Shown one piece after another: positions 8,969 to 18,493 of a stretch of DNA of 64,000 nt (the first letter of the stretch is position 1; each line of letters begins with the position of its first letter). Origin of the DNA: UBA8199 sp035358715 (GTDB taxonomy: Bacteria; Verrucomicrobiota; Verrucomicrobiia; Limisphaerales; UBA8199); contig DAOPPX010000007.1 in NCBI GenBank assembly GCA_035358715.1, positions 1 to 64,000 on the forward strand, given 5' to 3'. Below the pieces are notes generated by a model. The model worked only from the letters and a program-made list of their open reading frames with translations. It ran no database searches and was not told the origin of the DNA. Both the position numbers and the translations under genes were made by a program.

Positions 8969-9136
8969 GTCGGAGAATCAAACCAAGCGGACAATCAAAA
9001 GACGGGCTTCGCCGCTCTGTTTCAGAAGAGATCCCCGCGAAAATCTGCCATCAGCCGCCGCGATCCGCGCAAGGCCTTTATGATCAGATCGACACGTCGC
9101 CGCGTTTGCCACCACCGAGCCCGCGATGTTTGCGGT

Positions 9137-9937
9137 TCAAATGCGATCGTTGCTTTCATCCTCCATCTCAGGATGAATAATTCCGAGCGGAATTTCGATT
9201 AAGGCCACTTGCTCTGTCCGAAAGAAGGCCTGTTCACCATCAAGGTCCACAAAATCAATCACCGGATCGGCTTGTGGATATTCGTCCATCGCCTCCAAAT
9301 CATGCAGTAGATTCCTGAAGGGGCCCTCGTCTTCCAAATCATCCGTTGGCGGCTCCGGGTCTGGCGCCACGTCGAACTCCAGTGGCTTTGCAGAATTTGC
9401 CAGATACACCGAAACCTCTTCCTTCTGTTCTACATCCTTCTCCGCAACTTCGTTAAAGCCGAACCGCAGATGGAAGAAGCTCAGATGGCGCAGATTCACC
9501 GCAAATGCAGTCATCCTGGATTGGCTGCAAAAGAAAACGTTCTCCTGAAACTGGGCGCGACGTACGAGCCGGTCCACTTCCTTGGAACTCAAACACCACA
9601 TCCCTTCCAAACCGTTTCTCAATCGGAATTGCACGATCCAATCCGCTGGATCAACGTCAATACCGGCCTCCCCCATCAAGCGGTCGGCTTCGGGATGGGG
9701 TTTGCAATTCTTGCCCGATCCGTTCTTTTGAAGAATTGCGATCGCCTTTTTGGTCGGTGGGAAGACATCTTCGATCGGGCGTTTGAGAGCCGCGCAGATC
9801 CGGAAGGCCAAGTCCAGTTTCACAAATTCGTCCACTTCGATCCTTTGAACATGCTGGCGCGTGGTGCCCAAAAGGTCAGCAAGATCCTTCTGGGTGAGTT
9901 TGAGTGTCCGCCGATGCTCTCGAATCCTATTTGGCAT
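9137..9937 (-). CDS. XRE-family helix-turn-helix protein
   Basis: A 266-residue protein with an N-terminal Cro/C1-type HTH at residues 3-58 (IREHRRTLKLTQKDLADLL, TRQHVQRIE, then ICAALKRPIEDVFPP). The long C-terminal part is acidic toward the end and not recognised; it may be a ligand or partner domain (DWIVQFRLRNGLEGMWCLSS). Probably a transcriptional regulator of the island or of a defence or toxin module. It starts 425 bp from the next minus-strand gene and has no obvious operon partner. Confidence 0.75.
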   Translation of the reverse strand: MPNRIREHRRTLKLTQKDLADLLGTTRQHVQRIEVDEFVKLDLAFRICAALKRPIEDVFPPTKKAIAILQKNGSGKNCKPHPEADRLMGEAGIDVDPADWIVQFRLRNGLEGMWCLSSKEVDRLVRRAQFQENVFFCSQSRMTAFAVNLRHLSFFHLRFGFNEVAEKDVEQKEEVSVYLANSAKPLEFDVAPDPEPPTDDLEDEGPFRNLLHDLEAMDEYPQADPVIDFVDLDGEQAFFRTEQVALIEIPLGIIHPEMEDESNDRI

Positions 9938-10362
9938 GCTTTTTCGTTTCGCGCCGTACCATCCACTTACTGTATGGCTGCATCAGTTGATCGACCGAAA
10001 ACAGAGAGACGCAACCGTCCAAGCACCCCGGAAGACAACGCCAATCCCTGCTTCCGACACACGAAACGCGTCGCCCACTGCCTTGCCTCCTTCATAAAAA
10101 CCCGCGCAGCCCGCCCGCGACTTCGAGACCGCCGTTTGCGAAATGGCCGCCCTCATCACGGCCCCTTGCTGGCTTGTCCCCATCCCCGACAGCACCGGCA
10201 GCACCGGCAGCACCCGCGCGAATACTATATTGGCGGCCCACATCGGCCGGCACGTGAACGCAAATGCCGCTGGCTTCGGCGCTCAGGTTGCGAAAGCAAT
10301 CCGCCGGACCCACCCGATTGAATCCCAATGCAGCCGCCACCGGCCCTCCCGGCACCGAAAGC
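9938..10362. other. Intergenic region with short GCACCGGCA direct repeats
   Basis: No convincing gene. Around 10,190-10,216 a nine-base unit (GCACCGGCA) is repeated about three times. The remaining sequence has only short overlapping frames. Confidence 0.4.
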
Positions 10363-11676
10363 CTAAGGTGCAGAAGGTCTCTTACCCGCCAGCCCCCAGG
10401 TTTTCCATATTTGTGCGTAAGGGCACAATTCTGGCAGCCCGACCCTCTCCCAAGGGCCGGTTAGGCAGTGCTCGTTCGTCACCTTTCTATCAGTTCGTGC
10501 CTCACAGAATGGGTGCAACACACACTCCCTGCGGCCCCGATATGTCGCGCCAATGGCTTGAAACACCTTAGGGTAGTATGGATAAATGCTCAGCGCCTTT
10601 AATTTTTCAGGAGGCCGAAAATATCCTTTAGACTCGAGATTTGTCATGAAAGGAATGCCCAGCCTGTTAAAGATCTGGTAAAAAAGCGCAGAAAACTTCC
10701 CCGGTGCCTCTACAAGCCTCGTGATGAACCCGCGATGTTCACCCCTCAGAGCCACGGCCTCCTGTACGACCGTTTCGAACCATCGCACATTATCCTTGAA
10801 GATGTCCGCCTTCAGACAGTCAGCAAATTGCCCAACGGCCGACCCGGCCGTTTTCTTGTACAAGGAGTCAGGGATTTCCGTTTGATTGTCCCCGGATAAC
10901 GTCACTCCATCAAACGCGAAAGCATAGACCGAATCGACATCGCCAGGAACCCATCGAGCATCCTGCATGCTTTTCAGCGTGTGAAAAAATAACTGTGCCG
11001 GGTGATAATGCATCAAAGCAGCGTCGCAAAGCGCCACAACGAGTGAAGTGTCTTCGGCGAGCCGCGGATACTCCTTTCTAACTATAAGCTCGGCAAGTAC
11101 GTACGGAATATCGAAATGGCTTGTGCCTGGAGCAAACCGATTTTGTATCGCGTGCGCCATGTACTCCTTCAGATGCCGCGACCCGAACCGGCATACCATG
11201 CTCGTTTGGGCACCGTTGTCATAGTACCGAACTTTGTACTGGGGAACAGTGATAACCTTGCCCGCACCTGTGGTAACGCTCTGATTCTCCGCAAAGTATT
11301 CTCGGTACGTGACGCTCTCGGCTGAGGTCTGGCTATCACCATAATAAACACGTTTTAGCGCATCATTGGTCTGCGAGTTGAACGCGTTGGTGATTTTCAA
11401 AGGTATCTTGAATTCAGCCTGCTGACTCTCCAGCACCTGTTTGTTCGCGTTTTTCAGGTATTCGACAGCCAGGATGAAGTTCACCAGGCCGTGCGTTGTG
11501 CTTACGTCCTGCAGAAAATGAATGTACTCGTGAAAAAAAGTGGATACCCATCTTGCAGTCGCTGCGTTCCCTCCCAGCCTGTTGAGGTCATTCAGCTCCT
11601 CGGTGGTATTAACCCGCAGATGAATGAAGCCCGGTTCGTAATATCCGAGCGTTTCGGCTTCGGCGTCGCATTCCAT
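10363..11676 (-). CDS. HExxH-motif protein of unknown function
   Basis: A 437-residue protein. Residues 46-56 contain STFFHEYIHFLQD, a canonical HExxH zinc-peptidase-like motif (His49, Glu50, His53). The third ligand is not obvious by eye. The rest is a mostly helical protein with no signal peptide or membrane segment, and a Cys-containing stretch near the C-terminus (CVLHPFCEARTDRK, HCLTGPWERVG...CPYAQIW) that could bind another metal. I do not recognise the family. It may be a protease component of a defence system or simply carry a structural metal site. Confidence 0.6.
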   Translation of the reverse strand: MECDAEAETLGYYEPGFIHLRVNTTEELNDLNRLGGNAATARWVSTFFHEYIHFLQDVSTTHGLVNFILAVEYLKNANKQVLESQQAEFKIPLKITNAFNSQTNDALKRVYYGDSQTSAESVTYREYFAENQSVTTGAGKVITVPQYKVRYYDNGAQTSMVCRFGSRHLKEYMAHAIQNRFAPGTSHFDIPYVLAELIVRKEYPRLAEDTSLVVALCDAALMHYHPAQLFFHTLKSMQDARWVPGDVDSVYAFAFDGVTLSGDNQTEIPDSLYKKTAGSAVGQFADCLKADIFKDNVRWFETVVQEAVALRGEHRGFITRLVEAPGKFSALFYQIFNRLGIPFMTNLESKGYFRPPEKLKALSIYPYYPKVFQAIGATYRGRRECVLHPFCEARTDRKVTNEHCLTGPWERVGLPELCPYAQIWKTWGLAGKRPSAP

Positions 11677-12079
11677 TTGGACAGCCTGAGTTGTATGAGT
11701 CGGTTAGTCCAGAAAATTCAAAGTGCTGCTCACCCTCATCCACCCCGCAGCACCATCGGCCCGCCATACCGTTGCCACAGCTCCTCTGTCGTCGCGAACA
11801 ACCGTTCAGCACCAGCCCGCCGTCTAACCCCCCCCCAATTTCCGCATTCGCAGTTGGCATTTTGGCTGAGGTAGCGTTCCTATCGTCAGTGGACGCACCG
11901 CATGGTGCGCCGGGTCCGGCAACATCACCCTCGAACCAGAAGAGCTTCCAGGTCGTCTTCGCAGTACCGGCGGTCCTGGCGTGTGTCCCCGCTCCAAATG
12001 TGGGCACCAGACCTTTTCCCTCCTTCCAACCGAGGCTCCTCGCCTTTTGTTCGGTTGCTCAGGGTGGTCTCGTGGTCGG
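11677..12079. other. Gap between the HExxH gene and the recombinase module
   Basis: About 400 bp with several overlapping short frames on both strands and no family match. It probably contains the left end of the zinc-ribbon/recombinase/ParB module, but I can find no terminal repeat. Confidence 0.35.
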
Positions 12080-12679
12080 GTGAGTTTATCAAAACACGAA
12101 AAAATCTGCATCCATTGCAACGAACCGTTCTTCCCGGAATTACGTAATCGCACGCGCCAGCAATTCTGCTACAAACCGCAGTGTCGCAAGGCGAGGAAAG
12201 CCAGGAGCCATAAACTGTGGCTGGTCAAAAATCCCGACCATTACAAGGGGGCAGCCAACGTCTTACGGGTGCAGCGGTGGCGTGAGGCTCACCCAGGGTA
12301 TTGGCGGCGGGCCAAGCCCAAGGCGAAGGCGGAGGAGCTACCTGCCGTGCCGCCCGAGGCTCCGCCCAATAATGACCAGCCCCAGTCAGTGCCAGCGTTA
12401 CAAGACGGCGTCTTACCGTTACAAGATTCCATCCGGCGCAACCCATTGATAGTTGGCCTCGTAGCCCATGTCTTCGGCTGTACGTTACAAGATTCCGTCG
12501 AAAAAGTAATCGGCGAGCTAATAATCAGGGGCATGGAACTCCGTACCCCGGTGCACGGAACCCAAAAGAACCGTAAAAAGTCAGTAAAGCATGATGCACG
12601 AAACACTTTCGCCTCCCGTCCTCCGCCGCCAGCCACCCGCGCTCGCCCTCACCTGCCGTCGCGCCAAAGCAGCCGATAA
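12080..12679 (+). CDS. Small zinc-ribbon protein of a recombinase-ParB module
   Basis: I choose the GTG at 12080 because the recognisable protein begins there (VSLSKHEKICIHCNEPF), and upstream residues of the longer frame look non-coding. Residues 10-45 hold a metal-binding knuckle, CIHC...FCYKPQCRKARK, with a following basic helix, typical of a small DNA-binding zinc ribbon. Next come WREAHPGYWRRAKPK and a Pro-rich linker, then a short helical segment (PLIVGLVAHVFGCTLQDSVE). It precedes the serine recombinase by about 80 bp on the same strand and is probably the accessory or regulatory protein of that element. Confidence 0.6.
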   Translation: MSLSKHEKICIHCNEPFFPELRNRTRQQFCYKPQCRKARKARSHKLWLVKNPDHYKGAANVLRVQRWREAHPGYWRRAKPKAKAEELPAVPPEAPPNNDQPQSVPALQDGVLPLQDSIRRNPLIVGLVAHVFGCTLQDSVEKVIGELIIRGMELRTPVHGTQKNRKKSVKHDARNTFASRPPPPATRARPHLPSRQSSR

Positions 12680-12761
12680 TCCGCCAATCACCCGCCTTCA
12701 TTGGAGCACGCAGTCCCGCCGGTGATCGCCGCCGCACCACGTCAGTCCGCACTATCTGTAT

Positions 12762-14303
12762 ATGACGCCAGGCGAAACACCCCCAGACCCGGTCCCTGCG
12801 GCGGCGTACGTGCGCATGTCCACCGAGCACCAGCAATACTCGACCAGCAACCAGATGGACGTCATCCGGGATTACGCGAAGCGCCGGGGGATGCAGATCA
12901 CCACGGAATACTCCGACGAAGGCAAAAGTGGCCTGAACATCCAGGGGCGCGACTCCCTCGCCCAGATGATCAAAGACGTTCAAAACGGCACGGTACCGTT
13001 CACCAACATCCTGGTGTACGACGTAAGCCGGTGGGGCCGCTTTCAGGATGCCGACGAAAGCGCCTACTATGAATACATCTGCCGCCAGGCCGGTGTGGCG
13101 GTTCACTATTGTGCCGAGCAGTTCGAAAACGACGGCAGCCCTGTTTCCACCATCGTCAAGGGCGTCAAGCGGGCCATGGCCGGCGAATACAGCCGTGAGC
13201 TTTCCTCCAAAGTCTTCCAGGGCGCTTGCCGCCTCATCCAACTCGGCTACAAACAGGGCGGCACGGCCGGTTTCGGCCTTCGGCGCATGCTGGTGGACCA
13301 GTCCGGCGAGCGGAAGGCCGTGCTCAAGATCGGAGAGCAGAAGAGTATTCAGACCGACCGGGTGATTCTGGTGGCGGGGCCCGCGGAGGAGGTTGCGATC
13401 GTGCGCGGGATTTACCGGGATTTCCTCGGCGGCAAATTGGAGTCTGAAATCGCGGCCAGCCTGAACGCGCGGGGGATTCTGACGGACTTCGGTCGAGCCT
13501 GGACACGCGGCACGGTGCATGAGCTGCTGACGAATGAGAAGTATATCGGGAACAACGTTTATCACCGGACGTCGTTCAAACTGAAACAGAAGCACGTGGT
13601 GAACCCGCCAGACCGGTGGATTCGAGCGGACGGGGTTTTCGAGGGAATTGTTGAGCCGGAGTTGTTTTTCAAGGTGCGGGAAATCGTGCTGGCCCGGAGC
13701 CAACGGCTGACGGACGACGAAATGCTCGAGAAGCTACGCGGGGCGCTGAAACAGCATGGCCGGCTGAGCGGGATCATCATTGATGAGGCGGAGGACCTGC
13801 CGTCGAGCGCCGCGTTTCAGCACCGGTTCGGGAGCCTGGTGGCTGCGTATCGGCTGATCGGTTACAACCCCGGGATTGACTACAGCTTCATTGAAACGAA
13901 CCGCAAGCTGCGGAAGCGGCATCCGGAGATCGTGGCGTCGGTGGTCCGGCGGGTGCAGGAGTTGGGCGGAGCGGCGACCTGGGATGAGAAGAAGGAGCTG
14001 CTGCACGTGAATGGCGAGTTGCGGGTGTCGATCGTTTTGTGCCGGCATATCAGCACGCCGGGGGGATTTTCGCGCTGGGTGGTGCGGCTGGACGCGGGGT
14101 TAAAGCCGGAAATTACGATTGCAGTGCGCATGGACGCCACCAATGAGGCCATTCGCGACTACTACCTCCTTCCCGGCCTGGACATGACGTGGGAGAACCT
14201 ACGGATGGCCGAGGATAATGGCATCTACCTGGACGCTTACAGATTCGACACGCTGGATTACTTCATGGGGATGGCGGAGCGGGTGAAACTGGAGGCGGCA
14301 TGA
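12762..14303 (+). CDS. Large serine recombinase
   Basis: A 513-residue site-specific recombinase. The N-terminal resolvase domain (about 14-160) has the catalytic Ser20 in AAYVRMSTEHQQ, the SDEGKSGLNIQGR segment and VYDVSRWGR with conserved arginines. A 'Recombinase' DNA-binding domain follows (about 185-285; GLRRML...IASSLNARGI-like, WTRGTVHELLTNEKYIGNNVY), then an unusual 200-residue C-terminal extension in place of a classic zinc-ribbon/coiled-coil. It should cut and rejoin DNA through a phosphoserine link. Its stop overlaps the start of the first ParB-like gene (ATGA), so recombinase and ParB proteins are co-translated. Confidence 0.9.
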   Translation: MTPGETPPDPVPAAAYVRMSTEHQQYSTSNQMDVIRDYAKRRGMQITTEYSDEGKSGLNIQGRDSLAQMIKDVQNGTVPFTNILVYDVSRWGRFQDADESAYYEYICRQAGVAVHYCAEQFENDGSPVSTIVKGVKRAMAGEYSRELSSKVFQGACRLIQLGYKQGGTAGFGLRRMLVDQSGERKAVLKIGEQKSIQTDRVILVAGPAEEVAIVRGIYRDFLGGKLESEIAASLNARGILTDFGRAWTRGTVHELLTNEKYIGNNVYHRTSFKLKQKHVVNPPDRWIRADGVFEGIVEPELFFKVREIVLARSQRLTDDEMLEKLRGALKQHGRLSGIIIDEAEDLPSSAAFQHRFGSLVAAYRLIGYNPGIDYSFIETNRKLRKRHPEIVASVVRRVQELGGAATWDEKKELLHVNGELRVSIVLCRHISTPGGFSRWVVRLDAGLKPEITIAVRMDATNEAIRDYYLLPGLDMTWENLRMAEDNGIYLDAYRFDTLDYFMGMAERVKLEAA

Positions 14304-15196
14304 GATTTATGAAAGACGAAGTAACAATGGTACCGATAGAGCAGATTCGAATCATCAATCCCCGGCACCGGGAGAAAAAGAGGTTCGAGCTGATTGTTCA
14401 AAGCATACGCAACCTGGGGCTGAAGAAGCCGATCCAAGTCAGCCGGCGGGCGGCGGAGGAAGGGGCGGAGCCGGGCTATGACTTGGTGTGCGGCCAGGGG
14501 CGCCTCGAGGCGTTCATGGCGCTTGGGCACAAAGAGATTCCGGCAATCATCGTGGAGGTGACGAAGGAGGAGCGGTTGCTGCGGAGTTTGGTGGAGAACA
14601 TGGCGCGGCGGGCGCCGCCGCCGCTGGCGCTGATGAATGAGATCGAGCGGCTAAAAGACCTGGGCTACACGAATCTTGAGATTGGGGCGAAGCTGGATGT
14701 CGCCGACCCAACGGTTGGGGGGTATCTGGCGCTGAAGAAGGCAGGCGAGGAGCGGTTGCTGGACGCCGCGATTAGCGGGCGGGTGCCACTGAGCATCGCG
14801 ATGGAGATTGCGAAGGCCGACACGCCGGAGCTTCAGCGAGAGCTGCTCAAGGGCTACGAGAGTAAGCAGTTCAATTACTTGTCGATTCGGGTGATCAAGC
14901 GGGTGATGGACCAGCGACGATACTCCGGGAAACTGCGGGACCTGAACCCGCGTGCGCGAAGGAGTAGGACCAGCGTCGAGAGCCTGGTGAACACGTATAA
15001 GCGGGAGAGCCAACGACAAAGGCTGCTGGTGAAGAAAGCGCGAGTCTGTGAGGCCAAGTTGCTGTTTATTGTGACGGCATTCGGGAAGCTGCTGGGTGAT
15101 GAGAATTTCGTGAACCTGCTCCGGGCGGAGGGGTTGGGCGAGATGCCGAAATACATGCATGACCGACTGATGGAGCAACGGAAGGAAGCGGCGTAA
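14300..15196 (+). CDS. ParB/Srx-domain protein (first of two)
   Basis: A 298-residue protein with an N-terminal ParB-like nuclease/CTPase domain: VPIEQIRIINPRHREKKRFE, then GLKKPIQVSRR, GYDLVCGQGRLEAFMALG and IPAIIVEVTKEERLLRSLVENMARR. This is followed by an HTH (LTNLEIGAKLDVADPTVGGYL-like). In plasmids ParB binds centromere sites. In this chromosomal cassette with a serine recombinase it more likely acts in element regulation, target choice or maintenance (inference). The start at 14300 overlaps the recombinase stop; ATG 14309 is an alternative. Confidence 0.85.
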   Translation: MRFMKDEVTMVPIEQIRIINPRHREKKRFELIVQSIRNLGLKKPIQVSRRAAEEGAEPGYDLVCGQGRLEAFMALGHKEIPAIIVEVTKEERLLRSLVENMARRAPPPLALMNEIERLKDLGYTNLEIGAKLDVADPTVGGYLALKKAGEERLLDAAISGRVPLSIAMEIAKADTPELQRELLKGYESKQFNYLSIRVIKRVMDQRRYSGKLRDLNPRARRSRTSVESLVNTYKRESQRQRLLVKKARVCEAKLLFIVTAFGKLLGDENFVNLLRAEGLGEMPKYMHDRLMEQRKEAA

Positions 15197-15241
15197 AACA
15201 AATGCGGAAATACTGAAAACTGAAAGCTGAAAGGACAATAT

Positions 15242-16117
15242 ATGAGCGACGCGAAGATTGGATTTGAGATGCGACGGATGCGGATTCCACTGTCGGACAT
15301 TCTGCCAGTGCGGCAGGTGAAGGACCCGCAGAGCAACATTAAGCGGTATCGAACCATCCGGGCCTCGATAAAGGAGGTCGGACTGATTGAGCCGCTGTCG
15401 GTGTATCCGCAAAAGGGAGCGCCGGGGAAGTACCTGCTACTGGACGGGCACCTGCGGCATTTCGCCCTGAAGGACCTGGGGGAGACGGCGGCGGAGTGTA
15501 TCGTCGCGCGTGACGACGAGTGCTTCACATACAACGCCCGAGTGAACCGGCTGAACCCGATTATGGAGCACAAAATGATCATGAAGGCGGTGCAGAGTGG
15601 TGTGAAGGTGGAAAAGATTGCAGCGGCGCTGAACCTGAGCGAGGCGGACGTGAAGGCCTCGATGACGCTGCTGGACGGCATAAACGAGGAGGCGGCGGAC
15701 CTGCTGAAAGACAAGCCGGTGTCGCCGAAGGCGATCCGCCTGATGCGCAAAGTCAGCGGTGTGCGGCAGATTGAGATCGCGGAGCTGATGGTCAGCGCCA
15801 ACAACTACACGAAGGGGTACGCCGAGGCGCTGGTCCTGGGGACGCCAAAGGACCAATTGGTCAAGCCGGATGAGGCGAAGGTGAAAAAGGGAATGACGCG
15901 GGAGGAGGTCGCCAAGCTGGAGGAGGAAATGGAGACCTTGGAGCGAGACCTGAAGGGCGTGGAGCGGAATTACGGCGACAACATGCTGAACCTGACCCTG
16001 GCGCGCGGCTACGTGAAGAAGTTGCTCGATAACGCGAAGGTGGTGCGGTTTCTGACCGGGTATTATGCAGACCTGATGGCGGAGTTTGAGAGGCTTGCCG
16101 CGGCGGAGGGGGTGTAG
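15242..16117 (+). CDS. ParB/RepB-like protein (second of two)
   Basis: A 291-residue paralogue of the preceding protein. It has a ParB-like domain (MRIPLSDILPVRQV, IKEVGLIEPLSVYPQKG, KYLLLDGHLRHFALKDLGE), an HTH (KVEKIAAALNLSEADVKAS) and a C-terminal region like that of RepB plasmid-partition proteins (PVSPKAIRLMRKVSGVRQIE..., a coiled coil around EEVAKLEEEMETLERDLKG). A ribosome site (AAAGGACAATATATG) supports the ATG. Together with the upstream genes it forms a conserved-looking four-gene mobile cassette without a ParA. Confidence 0.8.
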   Translation: MSDAKIGFEMRRMRIPLSDILPVRQVKDPQSNIKRYRTIRASIKEVGLIEPLSVYPQKGAPGKYLLLDGHLRHFALKDLGETAAECIVARDDECFTYNARVNRLNPIMEHKMIMKAVQSGVKVEKIAAALNLSEADVKASMTLLDGINEEAADLLKDKPVSPKAIRLMRKVSGVRQIEIAELMVSANNYTKGYAEALVLGTPKDQLVKPDEAKVKKGMTREEVAKLEEEMETLERDLKGVERNYGDNMLNLTLARGYVKKLLDNAKVVRFLTGYYADLMAEFERLAAAEGV

Positions 16118-16305
16118 TCGATGCAGCACGTTCTTGCGGCGTGGATCGACGCGGAAACGGCGAAGGGCTACACGGCCGGGCTGATTATCCTGGCGGCGGC
16201 CCCCTGGACGGCCACGGTTTTCGTAAGGTCATATCTTCAGCCGAGTCGTCGCAAATCCAATGGGCTTAGCATAAGCATCCGCCTCCCTCGCGACGCGAAA
16301 ATACC
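16118..16305. other. Junction between the ParB cassette and the CBASS operon
   Basis: Just after the second ParB gene a frame beginning at 16121 (MQHVLAAWIDAETAKGYTAGL) reads naturally for about 40 codons and then loses coding character near 16240. It may be the cut end of a small gene of the cassette, so the cassette boundary is probably around 16,235. Confidence 0.35.
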
Positions 16306-16658
16306 TTATCGGATTATCGATACCTCGATCCTGCCGTCGGCATCCTGGCACCATACGCACAAGGCCCCGGAAGTTCCGACAATAACGCCTATGAGGAACC
16401 GGATCTCGAGCCGGCTGGTGCGCAGCAGATCGGCGATCATTTTGCGGTCCTTCCCCGACGGTGTTGGTACTGGCTCGGGGTGGGTATGCCACTCTCCGAT
16501 ATAGTTCACAATTCCATCTGTTTCCCTGAATACCCTTTCCACAAATTTCTGGGCATCCCCGCGATGACGCTTCACCCAGAATCTGCCAGCTCGGTTGCGT
16601 GGGGATGGCGCCATGGGGTGGGATATGACCCAAATGTCGTCTTTCCGCAGGAAACCGG

Positions 16659-16677
16659 CTAGCCCGGATATTTCATA
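16659..16677. repeat. IS1380-type left end: CTAG duplication plus terminal inverted repeat
   Basis: CTAG at 16659-16662 is the target-site duplication. CCCGGATATTTCATA at 16663-16677 is the terminal inverted repeat, perfectly repeated in inverse at 18371-18385. Confidence 0.95.
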
Positions 16678-18385
16678 GGCTGCTAGGTTTTCGGCATGTC
16701 GGGCAGGGTTTGTAGGCTAAAGGGCGATAATTTTCCTTCGCGTTTTGGAGCGCCGCTTCAAAAGCTGGTGTTGTCAATCAAAAAGGCCGTTTCGGTACAC
16801 ACCCCTCCCTTGTCAATCCATCCTGCAAGCCTGGGGGAGGTGATCCCTAGCCCGTCGGTATCGCCAGCCCCCTCAGTCGGCGGTGGCAAAGCCTGAAGAT
16901 TTCCTGCAGCGGAAAAGCGCTGCTCATCTGCACATAAACCCGGCGCACGCTCACTCGCACCTGGGCGGCGATTTTCAAGAGCTTCAAACGCAAGCTGCCG
17001 GCGGTGGCCCGCTCTAGCTCCGTTCCCGTTAGTCCCTGCGTGCGCAGACGCTCCAATAAGAGATACGCAAACATGGCTTCCCACAGCCGGAACTGGTTGC
17101 TGGCCAGGTAGTGCGTGCTCATCCGGTCGGCCTGTAAATCCAGCACTTGCTGCTTGAGCTTGTTTTCCATGTCGCCGCGTGCGCAGTAGAGTTCTTCATA
17201 AAGCCGGGCCGGGCGGAAACGGTCCTTGTCCTTTTGATCCTTAAACCCTTGCGCCGGCAGATTGGTCACCACAAAGCGGGGATTTTCCCCTTGGCTCATG
17301 ATCTCGGCCTTGCCAATGACCCGGCGCTCCCGGCTCCAAGTCTTGTGCGTCCGATACATGAACTCTGTGAACTCGCGCACGCCGGAGGCGCCCGTCAGAC
17401 AGTGGCGCGCCCGGGCCTGGGCCAGCGCCGGACCCAGCTTGTCGATCAGCACCGAGTTCTTAGCCAGCCCCAGACAGTAGTAAACCTCGCTCTGGCCCTC
17501 GCACCAGGCCATGATCTGCTCACGGCCAAAACCACTGTCGCCGCGCACGATAATCCGCACCTTGAGGCAGCGCTGGCGAATCGCCGCCACTATCTTCTCC
17601 AGCGCCGGCACCACCCCATGAGCCGCCTCCTGGTCGGCGGTGCGCAACTGCGCCCACAGGGGAAAGTCTCCGACAAAGGCGTAGAGCGGCAGATAGCAAT
17701 AATCGTCATAGTAGGCATTGAAGTGCCGCCCCTGCTGAAAGCCGTGCAGCCGATGGCCCATGGCGTCCCAATCCACCACCACCTCCTGGGCGTGCTTGGG
17801 CAGGCAACGCGCCCCCATCTTCAGCAGGCAGGCTTCGATCTTGAGCGGGTCGTGCGGCAGCTTGTGGCAGCGGCTCTGCCTGTTGTTGGACAACTCCAGG
17901 CGATTGAGAGTGGAGGGCGCCGCCAGCGCGGCGCCTCGGAACTGAGGCAGCACCCGCCGCTCTCCCAACGGATCGGTTTTGCCGCAGGCCACCGCCAGCA
18001 GCGGGTCCAGGCGCAGACGCTGGTGATCATTGATGTCCTCGTAGCCCAGAGCCGTGCCAAAGAGGCGCTGGCGCAGCAGTTCCTGCACCGAGTGGTCCAC
18101 CCAGTCCTGGTCGCGAGTGTCGTAAAAACACAACGCCAGTTCGGCCATCAGCCCGAGGTTGGTGTCCACCTGCCGCAGCAGCAGCGCGCCCGCATCGGTG
18201 GAAAGGGTGCCGCCGGAAAAATCGGCCATGACTTTTCGGCAGCCCAGGTCTTGAAACAATACCGGCTGCTGATTACAGTCTGTAGTAGAAGAAACGGTGA
18301 GTGGTGCTTTCATTTGGCTTAGTGATATCAAGCCTTCTGACGCCTTCGCCGCTTCTTTGTTCAATCCCTTTATGAAATATCCGGG
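16663..18385 (-). mobile_element. IS1380-family insertion sequence in cap3
   Basis: A 1,723-bp element bounded by perfect 15-bp terminal inverted repeats (CCCGGATATTTCATA) and flanked by a 4-bp direct repeat CTAG (16659-16662 and 18386-18389). Size, ends and a single DDE transposase gene fit the IS1380 family. The intact ends, intact transposase and clean duplication indicate recent insertion. Confidence 0.95.
16847..18364 (-). CDS. IS1380-family transposase (DDE, group 1)
   Basis: A transposase of about 490-505 residues. The N-terminal region shows the family hallmark GGTLSTDAGALLLRQVD and LGYEDINDHQRLRLDP. VVDWDAMGHRL and VRGDSGFGREQIMAW supply the first and second catalytic acidic motifs, and CRGDMENKLKQQVLDLQADR the C-terminal Glu region. 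The longest frame starts at a TTG (18364) only seven bases inside the terminal repeat, so the ATG at 18313 (MKAPLTVSS) is a better start. The frame is uninterrupted, so the element is probably active. Confidence 0.9.
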   Translation of the reverse strand: MNKEAAKASEGLISLSQMKAPLTVSSTTDCNQQPVLFQDLGCRKVMADFSGGTLSTDAGALLLRQVDTNLGLMAELALCFYDTRDQDWVDHSVQELLRQRLFGTALGYEDINDHQRLRLDPLLAVACGKTDPLGERRVLPQFRGAALAAPSTLNRLELSNNRQSRCHKLPHDPLKIEACLLKMGARCLPKHAQEVVVDWDAMGHRLHGFQQGRHFNAYYDDYCYLPLYAFVGDFPLWAQLRTADQEAAHGVVPALEKIVAAIRQRCLKVRIIVRGDSGFGREQIMAWCEGQSEVYYCLGLAKNSVLIDKLGPALAQARARHCLTGASGVREFTEFMYRTHKTWSRERRVIGKAEIMSQGENPRFVVTNLPAQGFKDQKDKDRFRPARLYEELYCARGDMENKLKQQVLDLQADRMSTHYLASNQFRLWEAMFAYLLLERLRTQGLTGTELERATAGSLRLKLLKIAAQVRVSVRRVYVQMSSAFPLQEIFRLCHRRLRGLAIPTG

Positions 18386-18389
18386 CTAG
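18371..18389. repeat. IS1380-type right end: terminal inverted repeat plus CTAG duplication
   Basis: TATGAAATATCCGGG at 18371-18385 is the exact inverse of the left end, followed by CTAG at 18386-18389 matching the duplication at the other side. Confidence 0.95.
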
Positions 18390-18493
18390 GGCGCCACCTG
18401 TTTCGAGGGCGATGGCTGATTGGCGATAGCCCCGTAGGAATTGGATTGTACTCTCGGGAATGTCGATTGGCTGAGTAATCTTAAAGGAGAGCC

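Noticed and set aside
10190..10216. Short GCACCGGCA direct repeats considered as a CRISPR array
   Set aside because: Units are nine bases with no spacers; simple tandem repeats.
12525..13703. A 392-codon minus-strand open frame
   Set aside because: It is antisense to the serine recombinase, whose motifs are unmistakable; shadow of high-GC coding DNA.
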